Of a DNA stretch of 20,041 nucleotides, positions 10,660 through 18,663 are shown in pieces. How positions within the stretch are numbered: position 1 is the first letter of the stretch; each line of letters starts with the position of its first letter. The stretch covers positions 873,355 through 893,395 of the forward strand of contig NW_014577068.1 in assembly GCF_000485595.1 (NCBI RefSeq), read 5' to 3'. The notes below the pieces were generated by a model that worked only from the letters and a program-made list of their open reading frames with translations, was not told the DNA's origin and did no database searches. Both the position numbers and the translations under genes were made by a program. This DNA is from Priapulus caudatus. Lineage: Eukaryota > Priapulida > Priapulimorpha > Priapulimorphida > Priapulidae.

Positions 10660-11029
10660 TTTTTAGCTCATCTGATGTGCAGCTTGTAGAATCGCATGAT
10701 CGTCTGTGCGTCCGGCCGTCCGTCAACAGTTGGGCACACATCTTAACCGCTCGACGTACGGTGACGATATTCGGGACGTCGGGGGAGGGGGGGATCGTGA
10801 AAAGGACTCAGGATGACAAATTTGGGGGTCAAGGGTCAAAGGTCAAGATGTGTAAACGGAGGGGGAATATTTCCTCCTTAACTTAAGGTATAGGAGGAAA
10901 TACGGAATTGCGGCACAAATCTTAACGGCTTGATCGCCCTAGCTATATGCTCTTAATATTCGGTGTATAGTGTGATGGGCAGGAAACCCATCACCAGTGC
11001 GAAATTGGAGGTCACAGGTCAAAGGGCAG
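10660..11029 (+). repeat. Dispersed repeat family A, copy 2 (3' truncated)
   Basis: Starts TTTTTAGCTCATCTGATG, closely matches copy 1 through the GTCCGTC tract and the AGGTCA-rich middle, and breaks off after GGTCAAAGGGCAGT at about 11029. It carries three half-sites with one-base spacing (GGGTCA 10826, GGGTCA 10833, AGGTCA 10840) and a perfect DR1 at 11009-11021. Its frame at 10677-10886 parallels that of copy 1 and stops at the same TAA. Confidence 0.8.
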
Positions 11030-11310
11030 TCATTTGTTGTTGAAGACTGACTTTATTAGTAAACAGTACGATACAAATATATATATACACTACGGGCCGA
11101 CCTAGGCACCCAAGCCTATAGGGGAGTATAGGCCCTGGCCGGCCGGCCGTGTCTCGTCTTCGTCCGCTATACATCTTGAAAGGAATGACCATGTAATAAC
11201 TCACGTATGATCTGGGTAATGACTCTCTGATCTTTCGTCCGTGTCTATTTATTTGTTTTCGAAAACCGCCCGGCGACATTTCAATCCGACCCCCGGCCAA
11301 TCACCGTCTG
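11030..11310 (-). other. Minus-strand transcript-end or LTR-like segment, unidentified
   Basis: On the minus strand, AATAAA (plus 11052-11057) is followed within about 20 bases by CAACAACA and the junction with family A copy 2. Upstream on that strand lie a TATATATATA run and a 93-codon open frame of no recognised family, with an ATTGG (inverted CCAAT) near 11295. The junction at the truncated family A copy suggests an insertion boundary here, possibly a solo-LTR fragment or a retroposed 3' end. No paired terminus or target duplication was found. Confidence 0.2.
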
Positions 11311-12193
11311 GGTCTATGGGGTTAGGGTGCGCGCAGTGGGTTACATTACAATAACAACAATAACTTGCTAGGGTTAGAAGTTTAGACAATTAGTTGCAAA
11401 GCCCTAATTAGTCCGCATGCAGCCCTATACGATACAACAGTAGCATCGCATGCAGGAAGCACTAGATCTGCTCATGTTTGAGCAGTAAAATGTAAAAGAA
11501 GATTATTATAATCGGCTTATATTGCAGATACGTGTATTCGATGTTTCAAGGACATCCTGTTTTGAAAATAATAAGTACAAAGGTCTAGGTTGCAGATGGG
11601 AATTGTATAATTTGATAGTTAAATTTAGTAAATTTGATAGTTAATTATACTTCGTATATACGTCGCGGAATGTACTGTTATCTGGGTCGTATAAATATAG
11701 GATGTTTCTTGCGCAATGTGGAAGTAACGCGTATACGTATTTTGTTTCGAACGTTAGAACGCGCCGGTTGAACGTGCAACGCGATATGTGTATGTTGTTG
11801 TGAAATCGAGACGTGTATCGTTTATAGGTAAATGACCACATGAGAATCCTGTCAGAGGCAGTACGTGCTTTAAACACTGGTTATCGATCATGGCCTTCGA
11901 TTGACCCGTGTCGTAGTTGTAGTGGTGCAGCTTGGGCGCGCGTACGAGGCGGCCTATGCCTACTAATATTACATGCAATGTTTGCGCTAGATCGCAGGCA
12001 GAAAAATAACCACCAACGCGAAGGCAGATTCAGAATGTTTGGAGCATCTTCAAATGCGCTGTACAGTATAATACCAGGAATCTGCTGGCCCTATATACTA
12101 CTCACCGCAGTGAGAACAGAATCATCGTATGGATCAACTAGTTCGCTATATCGAGTCGGGGCCGCGGCGCTTCTACCCTGATCTGGCCTAGCA
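11311..12193. other. Unassigned sequence
   Basis: Contains the longest non-repetitive ATG-initiated frame on the plus strand (11840-12181, 113 codons), but its translation shows no domain, compositional bias or splice context and it is overlapped by equally open minus-strand frames. I do not call it a gene. Confidence 0.5.
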
Positions 12194-12259
12194 AAAATGC
12201 ATATATATATATACACATATATATACATATATGTAATTGTGTGTGCATGTGTACGTGCG

Positions 12260-12309
<50 letters not shown>

Positions 12310-12540
12310 CTATGTGAGTGTGCGTGGCGTGTGTGTGCGTGTGTGTTGTGTGTGTGTGTGATGTGTGCGTGCGTGCGTGCGTGCGTGCGTGCGTGTGTGT
12401 CTGTGTTTGTGTGTGACTATGTGCGTGTGCGTGTGTGCGTGCGTGCGTGCGTGCGTGGGTGCGTGCGTACGGGCGTGCGTGCGTGCGTGCGTGTGTGTGT
12501 ATGTGTGTGTTTGCGCGCGTGCGTGCATGCGTGCGTGTTT
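12194..12540. repeat. Composite AT / GT / GCGT microsatellite
   Basis: An (AT)n run (12197-12232) passes into about 50 bp of pure (GT)n (12261-12308), then (GCGT)n blocks. The phrase GTGTGTGACTATGTG recurs at 12302 and 12409, giving a 107-bp higher-order duplication inside the array. The cysteine/valine-rich and histidine/threonine-rich frames spanning it are microsatellite translations. Confidence 0.9.
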
Positions 12541-13572
12541 TCGGTTACCCGACCGACTTTACCTTATTGCATTGCCCAAAAGAAGATTTCTGACTGCCGA
12601 CCCGCTCTCACCTCAGGTGCTTCAATATACGCCCACCTTGACACCTCTCTTTGTTTGTTTTCTTGTCTCATGTTACATCTGTCCTCGGCTCCATTGAGGA
12701 AGAAAGAAGGCACTTGTTTGTTCGATAGCCTACCATGTTTCAGTGACCGTAAAATATTACGCACGTACCCTATAGCAATTTGGCAATAATAAGGTGGTCA
12801 CACAAACATGTTTCTGGCTTCCTACGTACGTATACTGGGTAGATGTAGACTGTTTTGTGTTACACTAATATTTAATTCAATATGACCAGAAACGAACGTA
12901 TTTTTTGTTTGGCTTTACCACACTCTAATATTGGGATTAGTAATAGTATAGCAGATTAAAAAATTAGGAGCTGACTGGAAATCAATAATAATTAAAATTA
13001 ACAAGTAATAACAATTATTGTCAATTGATTATTGTATACCCAGGGAGTGCGCGGAGCTTCTTTTGCGTTTTTGTGTCTTCCGGATTTTTTTTGCATTCAT
13101 GTTTTCTGTGTTTGTTTTTTTGTGTTTATAAAATATATATGTAATTATGCGTGGTCAGAGCTGATGCGAAAAATACAAGAAAATACTTGCCAACTGCTAG
13201 CAGGGACAAGTTTGAAAAAAGGGATGAAAAAATTAAGTGATCCGGCTCGTAACTCCTTGTTACTCCTCTAGTAGTTGCAGCTGGTGATAAAGCTAGGCCA
13301 AGAACTGCGTCTGCCCCATATTTCTGTTCACATCTCCTCCCCATTTAGAAGTCAGTCGTTGAAACAGTATACGTTTGTAAAAGCAATTTTTCAAAATTTC
13401 CAGACAAATTGATTTCCCATTCTCTAGTTGCAGGCAGTTAGTCTGGAATACATGCGCATATGACAGCAGTTTGCGTTAACAGAAATTTATGGCTTTAATG
13501 TAGATATTTTTTTGCGTCCAATAAATTAGGGTTTTAACTGGAGAATCAGCAATGAAACTCCATTACTAGAGC
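12541..13572. other. Unassigned, mostly AT-rich
   Basis: No supported gene. An AT-rich section at 12940-13035 has short self-complementary words (CAATAAT/ATTATTG). Confidence 0.5.
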
Positions 13573-13687
13573 AGTGCTATTCTCCGGATTTTCTGTGCAA
13601 CTTGAATTACTGTGTGCACCAATATTGCTCACAATATGAGCTATGTTTCAGTTTGAGTTGCAACTGATACTCGAACAGAATAGCACT
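13573..13687. repeat. 115-bp segment closed by 11-bp perfect inverted repeats
   Basis: AGTGCTATTCT at 13573-13583 pairs with AGAATAGCACT at 13677-13687. A second inner pair, TGCAACT and AGTTGCA, extends the stem after a mismatched stretch. It could be a tiny MITE or a transcribed hairpin. No clear target duplication flanks it, beyond TA dinucleotides nearby. Confidence 0.5.
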
Positions 13688-14596
13688 ATATGAAGTATTA
13701 TTTCTGCGTGTTTATATTTTGTAGAAAATTGGTAGTATTATTTGCAGTGACGTAATCCCACTAAGTGATAAAGGATCGTAATATTCTAAATTTCACTATT
13801 AATTTTAGTTGTAGTAAGCATATATTTATGCCAAATAGAAATTTTTAGTAATTATTATATTTATAAATCGAATTTCACCTTTTTTGACAAATTACAAGTT
13901 CCTGTCTTTAGTGTCCTATAATGTAAATGCGTATGAACATTTTCAAAGTGCAACTCTCGCCCAACTTTTACCCCATACACATACTGGTATTATTTAAGTG
14001 CATTTTTTTATTGATTTCTTTATATTAGTAGCAAGAAATCGTGGATGCAGACTAAATCTATCATAATTTAATTGAAAATCGAGCTAAAAGTCAGGCCATT
14101 GTTATCATTTAAATGCATAATTTTTCCTATAAATACGTTAGCATGTCACAGTTATTTTTCATCGCTTAAATTACTCGCAATTTAATATAAATGCTAATAG
14201 CAGGTGATATTTTTTGGAATTTCATTATTGGTCATCAGTTACACTTAACGAATATCATCAATCATACATCATACAATTAACATATCATTCATAATTATAT
14301 AATTAACGAAGATCAAAGATAATAAGTTAATCATATGGCTGCTTTTTGCAAGATAGCCGTTTTTCCAGTGATTGACTATTTCTTTTAATAATCGATTATG
14401 TATTATGTTATTAGCTGCTGCAAGTGATTGATTTTCATATATAGTCAATAATCAAGACAACATTACTAACGAAGCATATGGCACATACAGCGTTGCTCGT
14501 GTGAGTGCAGGAGCGGTCCAGCAAACCTAGCTGACAGTGAAATGAGCAGAAATGCAATCTTCTGTATACTGTAACTGTGTGTGTAGGTTTCCTCAT
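13688..14596. other. AT-rich stretch without gene
   Basis: Long A+T-rich sequence with many stop codons in all frames. One small inverted pair, ATTGACTAT (14371) and ATAGTCAAT (14441), is present. Confidence 0.6.
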
Positions 14597-14957
14597 TATT
14601 AGCTCATTTGACACGGTCAGATGCAGCTTGTAGAATGTCAGGAGCGCGCCCGTCCGCCCATCCGTCCATCCGTCAGCAGTATGAATGCAAACCTGAACGT
14701 CTCAGCTCACGTTATTATAATTCGAGATGTAGGGGAGGGGGGCATCCAGAAACGACATTGGGAGGTTGAAGCTGGCGTCAAGTTACAAAGGTCACTGGGC
14801 GTGACAAGAAGGGGAATATTCTGCCCTTAACTGACCAACATGGAGGAATTGTATAATTGGGGCACAAATATCAGTTGCTTGACCTATGCTCTTGATATTT
14901 TTTATACAGAGACAGAGTGAGGGAAGTCAGTAGCTTGACAAAATTTAAGGTCACAGG

Positions 14958-15794
14958 TAGGGGTGCACCGGAACTTGGATTCCTTCCGGAACTATCTGGC
15001 CGGATCCCCAATTTTTTAAACTTCCGGTTCCGGCCGGAACCCTTCAGGAACAGTCGGCCGGAACCGGAACTTTTTCCTAGTTTCATTTCTGCTACAAGCG
15101 TCATCAAGATCAAAAGCTCAGTCACTGAATGTAGTTGAGCGTCAATAGAGTCAACTTGCTGACAATATAGTGTTAACAACTTCACACTAGTCTGCCCAGA
15201 AAACGTTTGCCACTTGAATATCGGCTAACTAACTGAACTGAAGCTAACTGATGTTAGGTGATTCATGAGATTTAAAAAAAAAAAAAAACTCTTAGAGCCA
15301 CAGGAATGGCATCTGTTTGTTAGTTGAAAATAATCGACTAAAACCAGGGATACTGCAACATGCAGCTCGCGAATAAGATGCCAGAATTATGCACTGTAAG
15401 CAGATGATTCATACATCTAACAACCATCTTGTAATGAGAACTTTGTAGCATTGAGAACAATGAGAACAATGTAGAATGTGAACATGTAGACAATGATAAC
15501 ATGTATATAATGAGAACATGAGACATGAGAACATGAGAACATGTGACATAATGAGAACATGAGACATAATGAGAACATGTAGAACAATGAGCATTGTCCT
15601 ACTCGCCGGAGTGATGGGCCTGCTAATAATATTTCGTTCAGGCCGAGTGAGTTAATTTGCGCAATACTGGGCCAATTAAAACCACCGGCTTAAGTTCCGG
15701 TTCCGGCCAGGTAATTTCGGCCGGAACTTTTTTCAAGTTCCGGCTGGTTCTGGTTCCGGCCGGAACTTCAAAAGTTGGATCCGGTGCACCCCTA
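14958..15794. mobile_element. Non-autonomous hAT-superfamily transposon (837 bp)
   Basis: The 15-bp TIRs are perfect: TAGGGGTGCACCGGA at 14958-14972 and its inverse at 15780-15794. The element is flanked by an identical 8-bp duplication, GTCACAGG, at 14950-14957 and 15795-15802. Length and 8-bp duplication are the hallmark of the hAT superfamily, and TIRs beginning (T/C)AGGGGTG are common there. Subterminal sequence on both sides is dense in TTCCGG/CCGGAA words, plausibly transposase-binding repeats. No transposase frame is present. The centre holds an A15 run at about 15274-15288 and an ATGAGAAC minisatellite. The uninterrupted target is seen in family A copies 1 and 2. Confidence 0.9.
15440..15595 (+). 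repeat. ATGAGAAC-type minisatellite inside the hAT element
   Basis: Repeated variants of AATGAGAACATG(T/A)GACAT run through this interval. It is wholly internal to the hAT element, so it moved with or expanded in that copy. The minus-strand frames here (LIMSHVLIMSHVL-like) are repeat translations. Confidence 0.75.
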
Positions 15795-15931
15795 GTCACA
15801 GGTCAAATGGAGGTTGGGAAAGGAAAGAATTCTGACATTTTCGGAAGACATGGTCTGGTGGACCGAGTGGAAAACTTTGTTCGTTGCAGAGGTGACCAAC
15901 CATTTTCATGAATTCACTGACAGGACCATGA

Positions 15932-16630
15932 TATTATCAGGAGTAAGATAATATAGGAGGAGTATGACACTCCAAAACACGTGAAATTCAACATTTGCTT
16001 GCCTAATTTTACCGATGATATATTACGTGCAACTCGATAAAAATTACATCTAAATTAGCGTTGGACATCCACCTCTCACTCAAAATTTACTTAGTTTCCA
16101 TACCTCTTCTTTTTATGGAGATATAGCTTTGAACGTCACACATGGTTCATAGCGTTTGACTAGGCTTGTGGCTTAGCTTTCCTCGCCTTCCGAACTGTTG
16201 TTATGCAAGTGAGGAATGGTCTCTTGTCTGTTCACAAGAATGCCCCCTGTTGGCGGTGGCAAGCGGGGTGCGATGGGGGGTTTGAAAGTACGTGTAACCG
16301 TAACCGCCAACAGGGGGCATTCTTGTAAACAGACAAGAGACCATTCCTCACTTGCATAACAACAGTTCGGAAGGCGAGGAAAGCTAAGCCACAAGCCTAG
16401 TCAAACGCTATGAACCATGTGTGACGTTCAAAGCTATATCTCCATAAAAAGAAGAGGTATGAAAACTATAAGTAAAGTTTGAGTGAGAGGTGGATGTCCA
16501 AAGCTAATTTAGATGTAATTTTTATCGAGTTGCACGTAATATATCATCGGTAAAATTGGGCAAGCAAATGTTGAATTTCACGTGTTTTGGAGTGTCATAC
16601 TCCTCCTATATTATCTTACTCCTGATATTA
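15932..16630. mobile_element. Long near-perfect palindromic element (about 695 bp) flanked by TA
   Basis: Left arm 15934-16257 and right arm 16303-16628 are inverse copies that differ by only a handful of substitutions and one 2-bp indel over about 325 bp; the loop is about 45 nt (16258-16302). The outer ends are TTATCAGGAG and CTCCTGATAT, flanked on both sides by TA. Family A copy 1 shows the empty site (ACCATGAAATGTAC against ACCATGA-TA...TA-TGTAC here). The TA duplication would suit a Tc1/mariner-like mechanism, but no transposase is present and the class is not certain. Arm identity shows recent origin or arm-to-arm conversion. A transcript would fold into a long double-stranded hairpin. 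Confidence 0.85.
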
Positions 16631-16724
16631 TGTACATCCCACTCATGTACAAAGAACGTCTGTGCTGTCACCTGTTGACCCTAAAGAGGAAGGTCGAACA
16701 TTTATTGTTAACAAATGACTAGAA

Positions 16725-16883
16725 TTCTACTTGAATATTCAAGTTCAGATGGACTTGAATGTTCATGTTAATTCATCTTATTTCCACTGTTAAAAGAACT
16801 TGCATTTTCCTGAATTAACTTGCTGGTATTTGGATGGGAAATTCAAAATATTCGAGAAAATTCAAGTTCAATGTATTGAAAAA
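16725..16883 (+). repeat. TTCAAGTT-rich repeat, copy 1
   Basis: Contains the 16-bp perfect palindrome ACTTGAATATTCAAGT (16729-16744) and many ACTTGAA/TTCAAGT words. AACTTGCATTTTC (16797) and AATTCAAGTTCAATG (16859) recur in the same order and orientation at 19317 and 19399, so the two intervals are copies of one diverged repeat. Confidence 0.6.
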
Positions 16884-17058
16884 TGGTACACACTGCTTCT
16901 CTGCTTAGCACTCAGCAAAAAGAGATAGAGTGTGGAAACATACGTTAGTAGGAGTTGCGACCGCTAATGTTTTCCTAGCAATCGAAAAAGACATGAAGAG
17001 TACACCCACTCACCACGACTTCGGGCGCGCCAGACGGATGATGAGGAAACCCGACAAA

Positions 17059-17103
17059 ATTTATTTATTTTATTAAAATAATTTTAATATAATAATAAAT
17101 AAA
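17059..17103. repeat. AT-only imperfect palindrome
   Basis: TTTATTTATT on the left pairs with AATAAATAAA on the right around a TTTATTAAAATAATTTTAAT core. This is a cruciform-prone sequence immediately before the 48-bp minisatellite. Confidence 0.5.
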
Positions 17104-17148
17104 ACTAACTAGTGGTAGATGAAATGACACTACTGTATTATATTACTT

Positions 17149-17305
17149 ATTCTGAGAGTAGACGAAATGGGAGTAGGCGAAATGGGAATATTGCTGATTC
17201 TGAGAGTAGACGAAATGGGAGTAGGCGAAATGGGAATATTGCTGATTCTGAGAGTAGACGAAATGGGAGTAGGCGAAATGGGAGTATACTGAGTAGGCCA
17301 ACTGG
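17149..17305 (+). repeat. 48-bp minisatellite with 15-bp sub-repeats
   Basis: Three units start at ATTCTGAGAG (17149, 17197, 17245) with an exact 48-bp period and near-identical sequence. Each holds two 15-bp sub-units (GAGTAGACGAAATGG, GAGTAGGCGAAATGG). Degenerate sub-units precede (GGTAGATGAAATGA, near 17115) and follow (GAGTAGGCCAACTGGG). Because 48 and 15 are multiples of three, frames stay open on both strands (SRRNG repeats on plus, PISPTPISS on minus). There is no start context, splice signal or family to support coding. Confidence 0.9.
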
Positions 17306-17725
17306 GATGTTGTAATACCGAGAAAGCGCCCAGGTTCAAGAAAATGCTAGTATTAAATAAACATGTAAGTCATTAATTTTACACACTTCTAAACATTTCG
17401 AAATTGAATCAAGGTCATTCCAATAATAGGTCAATGTTATAATTTACACAGAAAGATAGACTGGACGACGAATGACAAAATTTTACATGTGCAAAGTAAA
17501 CGTTGACTGCATGTTTAAAGTGTCTACGTCACGAATTTCCTGAAATTTACAGTTGAAAACCTTATTTTTGTAATTTTTTTACATCAAAAGTTAGTACTAA
17601 CGTTACTAAATATATCCTAAAGCTCTCACCTGATATAAATGTTTTTACGTTGGTTAAATTTGCAAAAATCTTGACGATTTGAATTAGTGTTACCTAACAC
17701 TATTTACACAATACTGGCGTCACTC

Positions 17726-17760
17726 GGTTGCTGCACTGGTTGCTGCACTGGTTGCTGTGG
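17726..17760 (+). repeat. 12-bp tandem repeat
   Basis: GGTTGCTGCACT is repeated twice exactly (17726, 17738) with a partial third copy. It lies inside the TTAA-flanked element. Confidence 0.8.
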
Positions 17761-17936
17761 TCGATGTCATCGTGATTTGTGTATGGTGCACAAAGTGGTG
17801 CCCAAACAGTTTCTGTTTATATTTGTGTTGGCTATATAGAATATACAATATAGGAAAAATAAATAATATATGTTCATGTGTATTATGTTTGAAAAATTAT
17901 TATTAAAACTGCGAAATGTTATTTGTGTTTTTTTAA

Positions 17937-18167
17937 TTTTCTGCCAACAAAAATGTTTGTGACATCCCCTTCAGGATCGATCAGAAGCTAGATAAACTAA
18001 ACGATAAACAATGGTGGGCAGACCAGTGCATCGGAAAGAAAACTAAAGAGAAAAAAGCAGAAAGAAGATTATATGAGAAACTCCCGCTTAAGTTTACAAG
18101 GAATTTTCATGGCTGCCACAATAATTTTGCCAATGCCTCGTTTACCGCAAATGTTCGCTATATCGGC
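17937..18167 (+). CDS. Weak exon-like open frame inside the TTAA-flanked element
   Basis: Seventy-seven codons are open between TAA (17934) and TAG (18168) without an ATG near the start. A pyrimidine-rich stretch ending CCCCTTCAG (17966-17974) could be a splice acceptor, leaving an exon that begins IDQKLDKLNDKQWWADQCIG and continues into a basic KKTKEKKAERR segment, which looks charged and helical. No donor site, polyadenylation signal or family is recognised. Options are a remnant of transposase or captured host exon, or a chance frame in A-rich DNA; the last is the most likely. Confidence 0.13.
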
Positions 18168-18487
18168 TAGCTGCGTCTGGGCGCCACACAATAATTTTCG
18201 AATTCATGGCGGTTGTTGTTGAATCGAACGTTTGGTTACATCGAATGCACCGGCAAATTAGGGAGTATAAAGAAGGTATATGAGCATGAAAAGTAAATAG
18301 AAACGCTAATTGTATTTTCATACATTTTATTTAGTACAAATAACACACAAATATACTACTTGCTGGTGCTCGAAATTCGTGACGTAGACAGTTTAATTAG
18401 AAGGCTTATAAGTTATAACAACTTGGTCGGAGCATGTGTTAATTCTAAGTGGTGTCGTAGGTGTCATCGGTGAATGCAGTCATTAAG

Positions 18488-18654
18488 GCACGAAGGGTCG
18501 TTGTCGTATAATGGCGTATAATATGTACCCGAGGTAACTATCTGATATGGTTAGGGTTAGGGTGTTAGGGTTAGGGTTAGGGTTAGGGAGTAGACGTAGG
18601 CGACATACTCGCCGACACCTCGGGTACTACATATACGACAACGGCCCCTTCAGC
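18488..18654. mobile_element. MITE (167 bp) carrying internal telomeric repeats
   Basis: The element is bracketed by a perfect 9-bp direct repeat, GTCATTAAG, at 18479-18487 and 18655-18663. Its ends are inverse copies: CGTTGTCGTAT (18499-18509) pairs with ATACGACAACG (18633-18643), and GTACCCGAGGT (18525-18535) with ACCTCGGGTAC (18617-18627). The outermost 10 bases pair less well. Between the arms sit six TTAGGG units. A 9-bp duplication fits Mutator-like elements; an 8-bp reading would fit hAT. No coding capacity is possible at this size. Confidence 0.75.
18551..18588 (+). repeat. Interstitial telomeric repeat (TTAGGG)2-TG-(TTAGGG)4
   Basis: Two perfect TTAGGG units (18551-18562), a TG insertion, then four perfect units (18565-18588). 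TTAGGG is the ancestral metazoan telomere unit. The G-rich strand is on plus and could form a quadruplex. It is enclosed by the MITE arms, so it is not a chromosome end. Confidence 0.95.
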
Positions 18655-18663
18655 GTCATTAAG

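Larger units (their letters stand above)
14597..16720 (+). repeat. Dispersed repeat family A, copy 3, split by two nested insertions
   Basis: Family A sequence runs at 14597-14957, 15795-15931 and 16631-16720, interrupted by a hAT-type element and a long palindrome. Removing both insertions and their target duplications leaves about 580 bp, close to the 600 bp of copy 1, and the three pieces align in order. Shared landmarks are GCAGCTTGTAGAAT, GACATGGTCT..GGACCGAGTG, AGGACCATGA, and TTGACCCT..AAGAGGA. This copy is the most diverged of the three. Confidence 0.8.
17519..18392. mobile_element. TTAA-flanked DNA transposon with about 20-bp TIRs (874 bp)
   Basis: TGTCTACGTCACGAATTTC at 17521-17539 is perfectly inverted at 18372-18390. 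Two further outer bases match at one of two positions. Outside these, TTAA lies at 17515-17518 and 18393-18396. TTAA target duplication is characteristic of the piggyBac superfamily, though the TIR does not start with the usual CCC. The element has no transposase and is presumably non-autonomous. It contains a 12-bp tandem repeat (GGTTGCTGCACT, 17726-17760) and a lysine-rich open frame described separately. Superfamily assignment is inference; the TIR pair itself is directly visible. Confidence 0.8.

Noticed and set aside
11019-11300. Minus-strand frame as a gene with poly(A) signal
   Set aside because: The frame runs through the AATAAA and into family A repeat sequence, so it is not a coherent coding end. 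The poly(A)-like signal is kept only as a low-confidence feature.
11840-12181. 113-codon plus-strand open frame
   Set aside because: Composition is random-looking, no homologous family is recognised, and overlapping minus-strand frames are equally open.
12310-12789. Long cysteine/valine/alanine-rich and histidine/threonine-rich open frames on both strands
   Set aside because: They are translations of the GT/GCGT microsatellite; the non-repeat tail shows no domain.
14917-15185. Open frames on both strands at the left end of the hAT element
   Set aside because: They read through the CCGGAA/TTCCGG subterminal repeats; there is no transposase motif, and opposite strands are equally open.
15338-15594. 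Hydrophobic minus-strand frames that look like membrane segments
   Set aside because: They translate the ATGAGAAC minisatellite inside the hAT element.
16173-16394. 73-codon minus-strand frame
   Set aside because: It spans the loop and both arms of the long palindrome, so its second half is derived from the antisense of the first.
17149-17305. Regular repeat that might suggest a CRISPR array
   Set aside because: The 48-bp units are contiguous with 15-bp sub-repeats and no unique spacers, in a eukaryotic context. It is a minisatellite.
18551-18588. Telomere or chromosome end
   Set aside because: Only six units, with non-telomeric sequence on both sides and enclosed by inverted arms of a mobile element.
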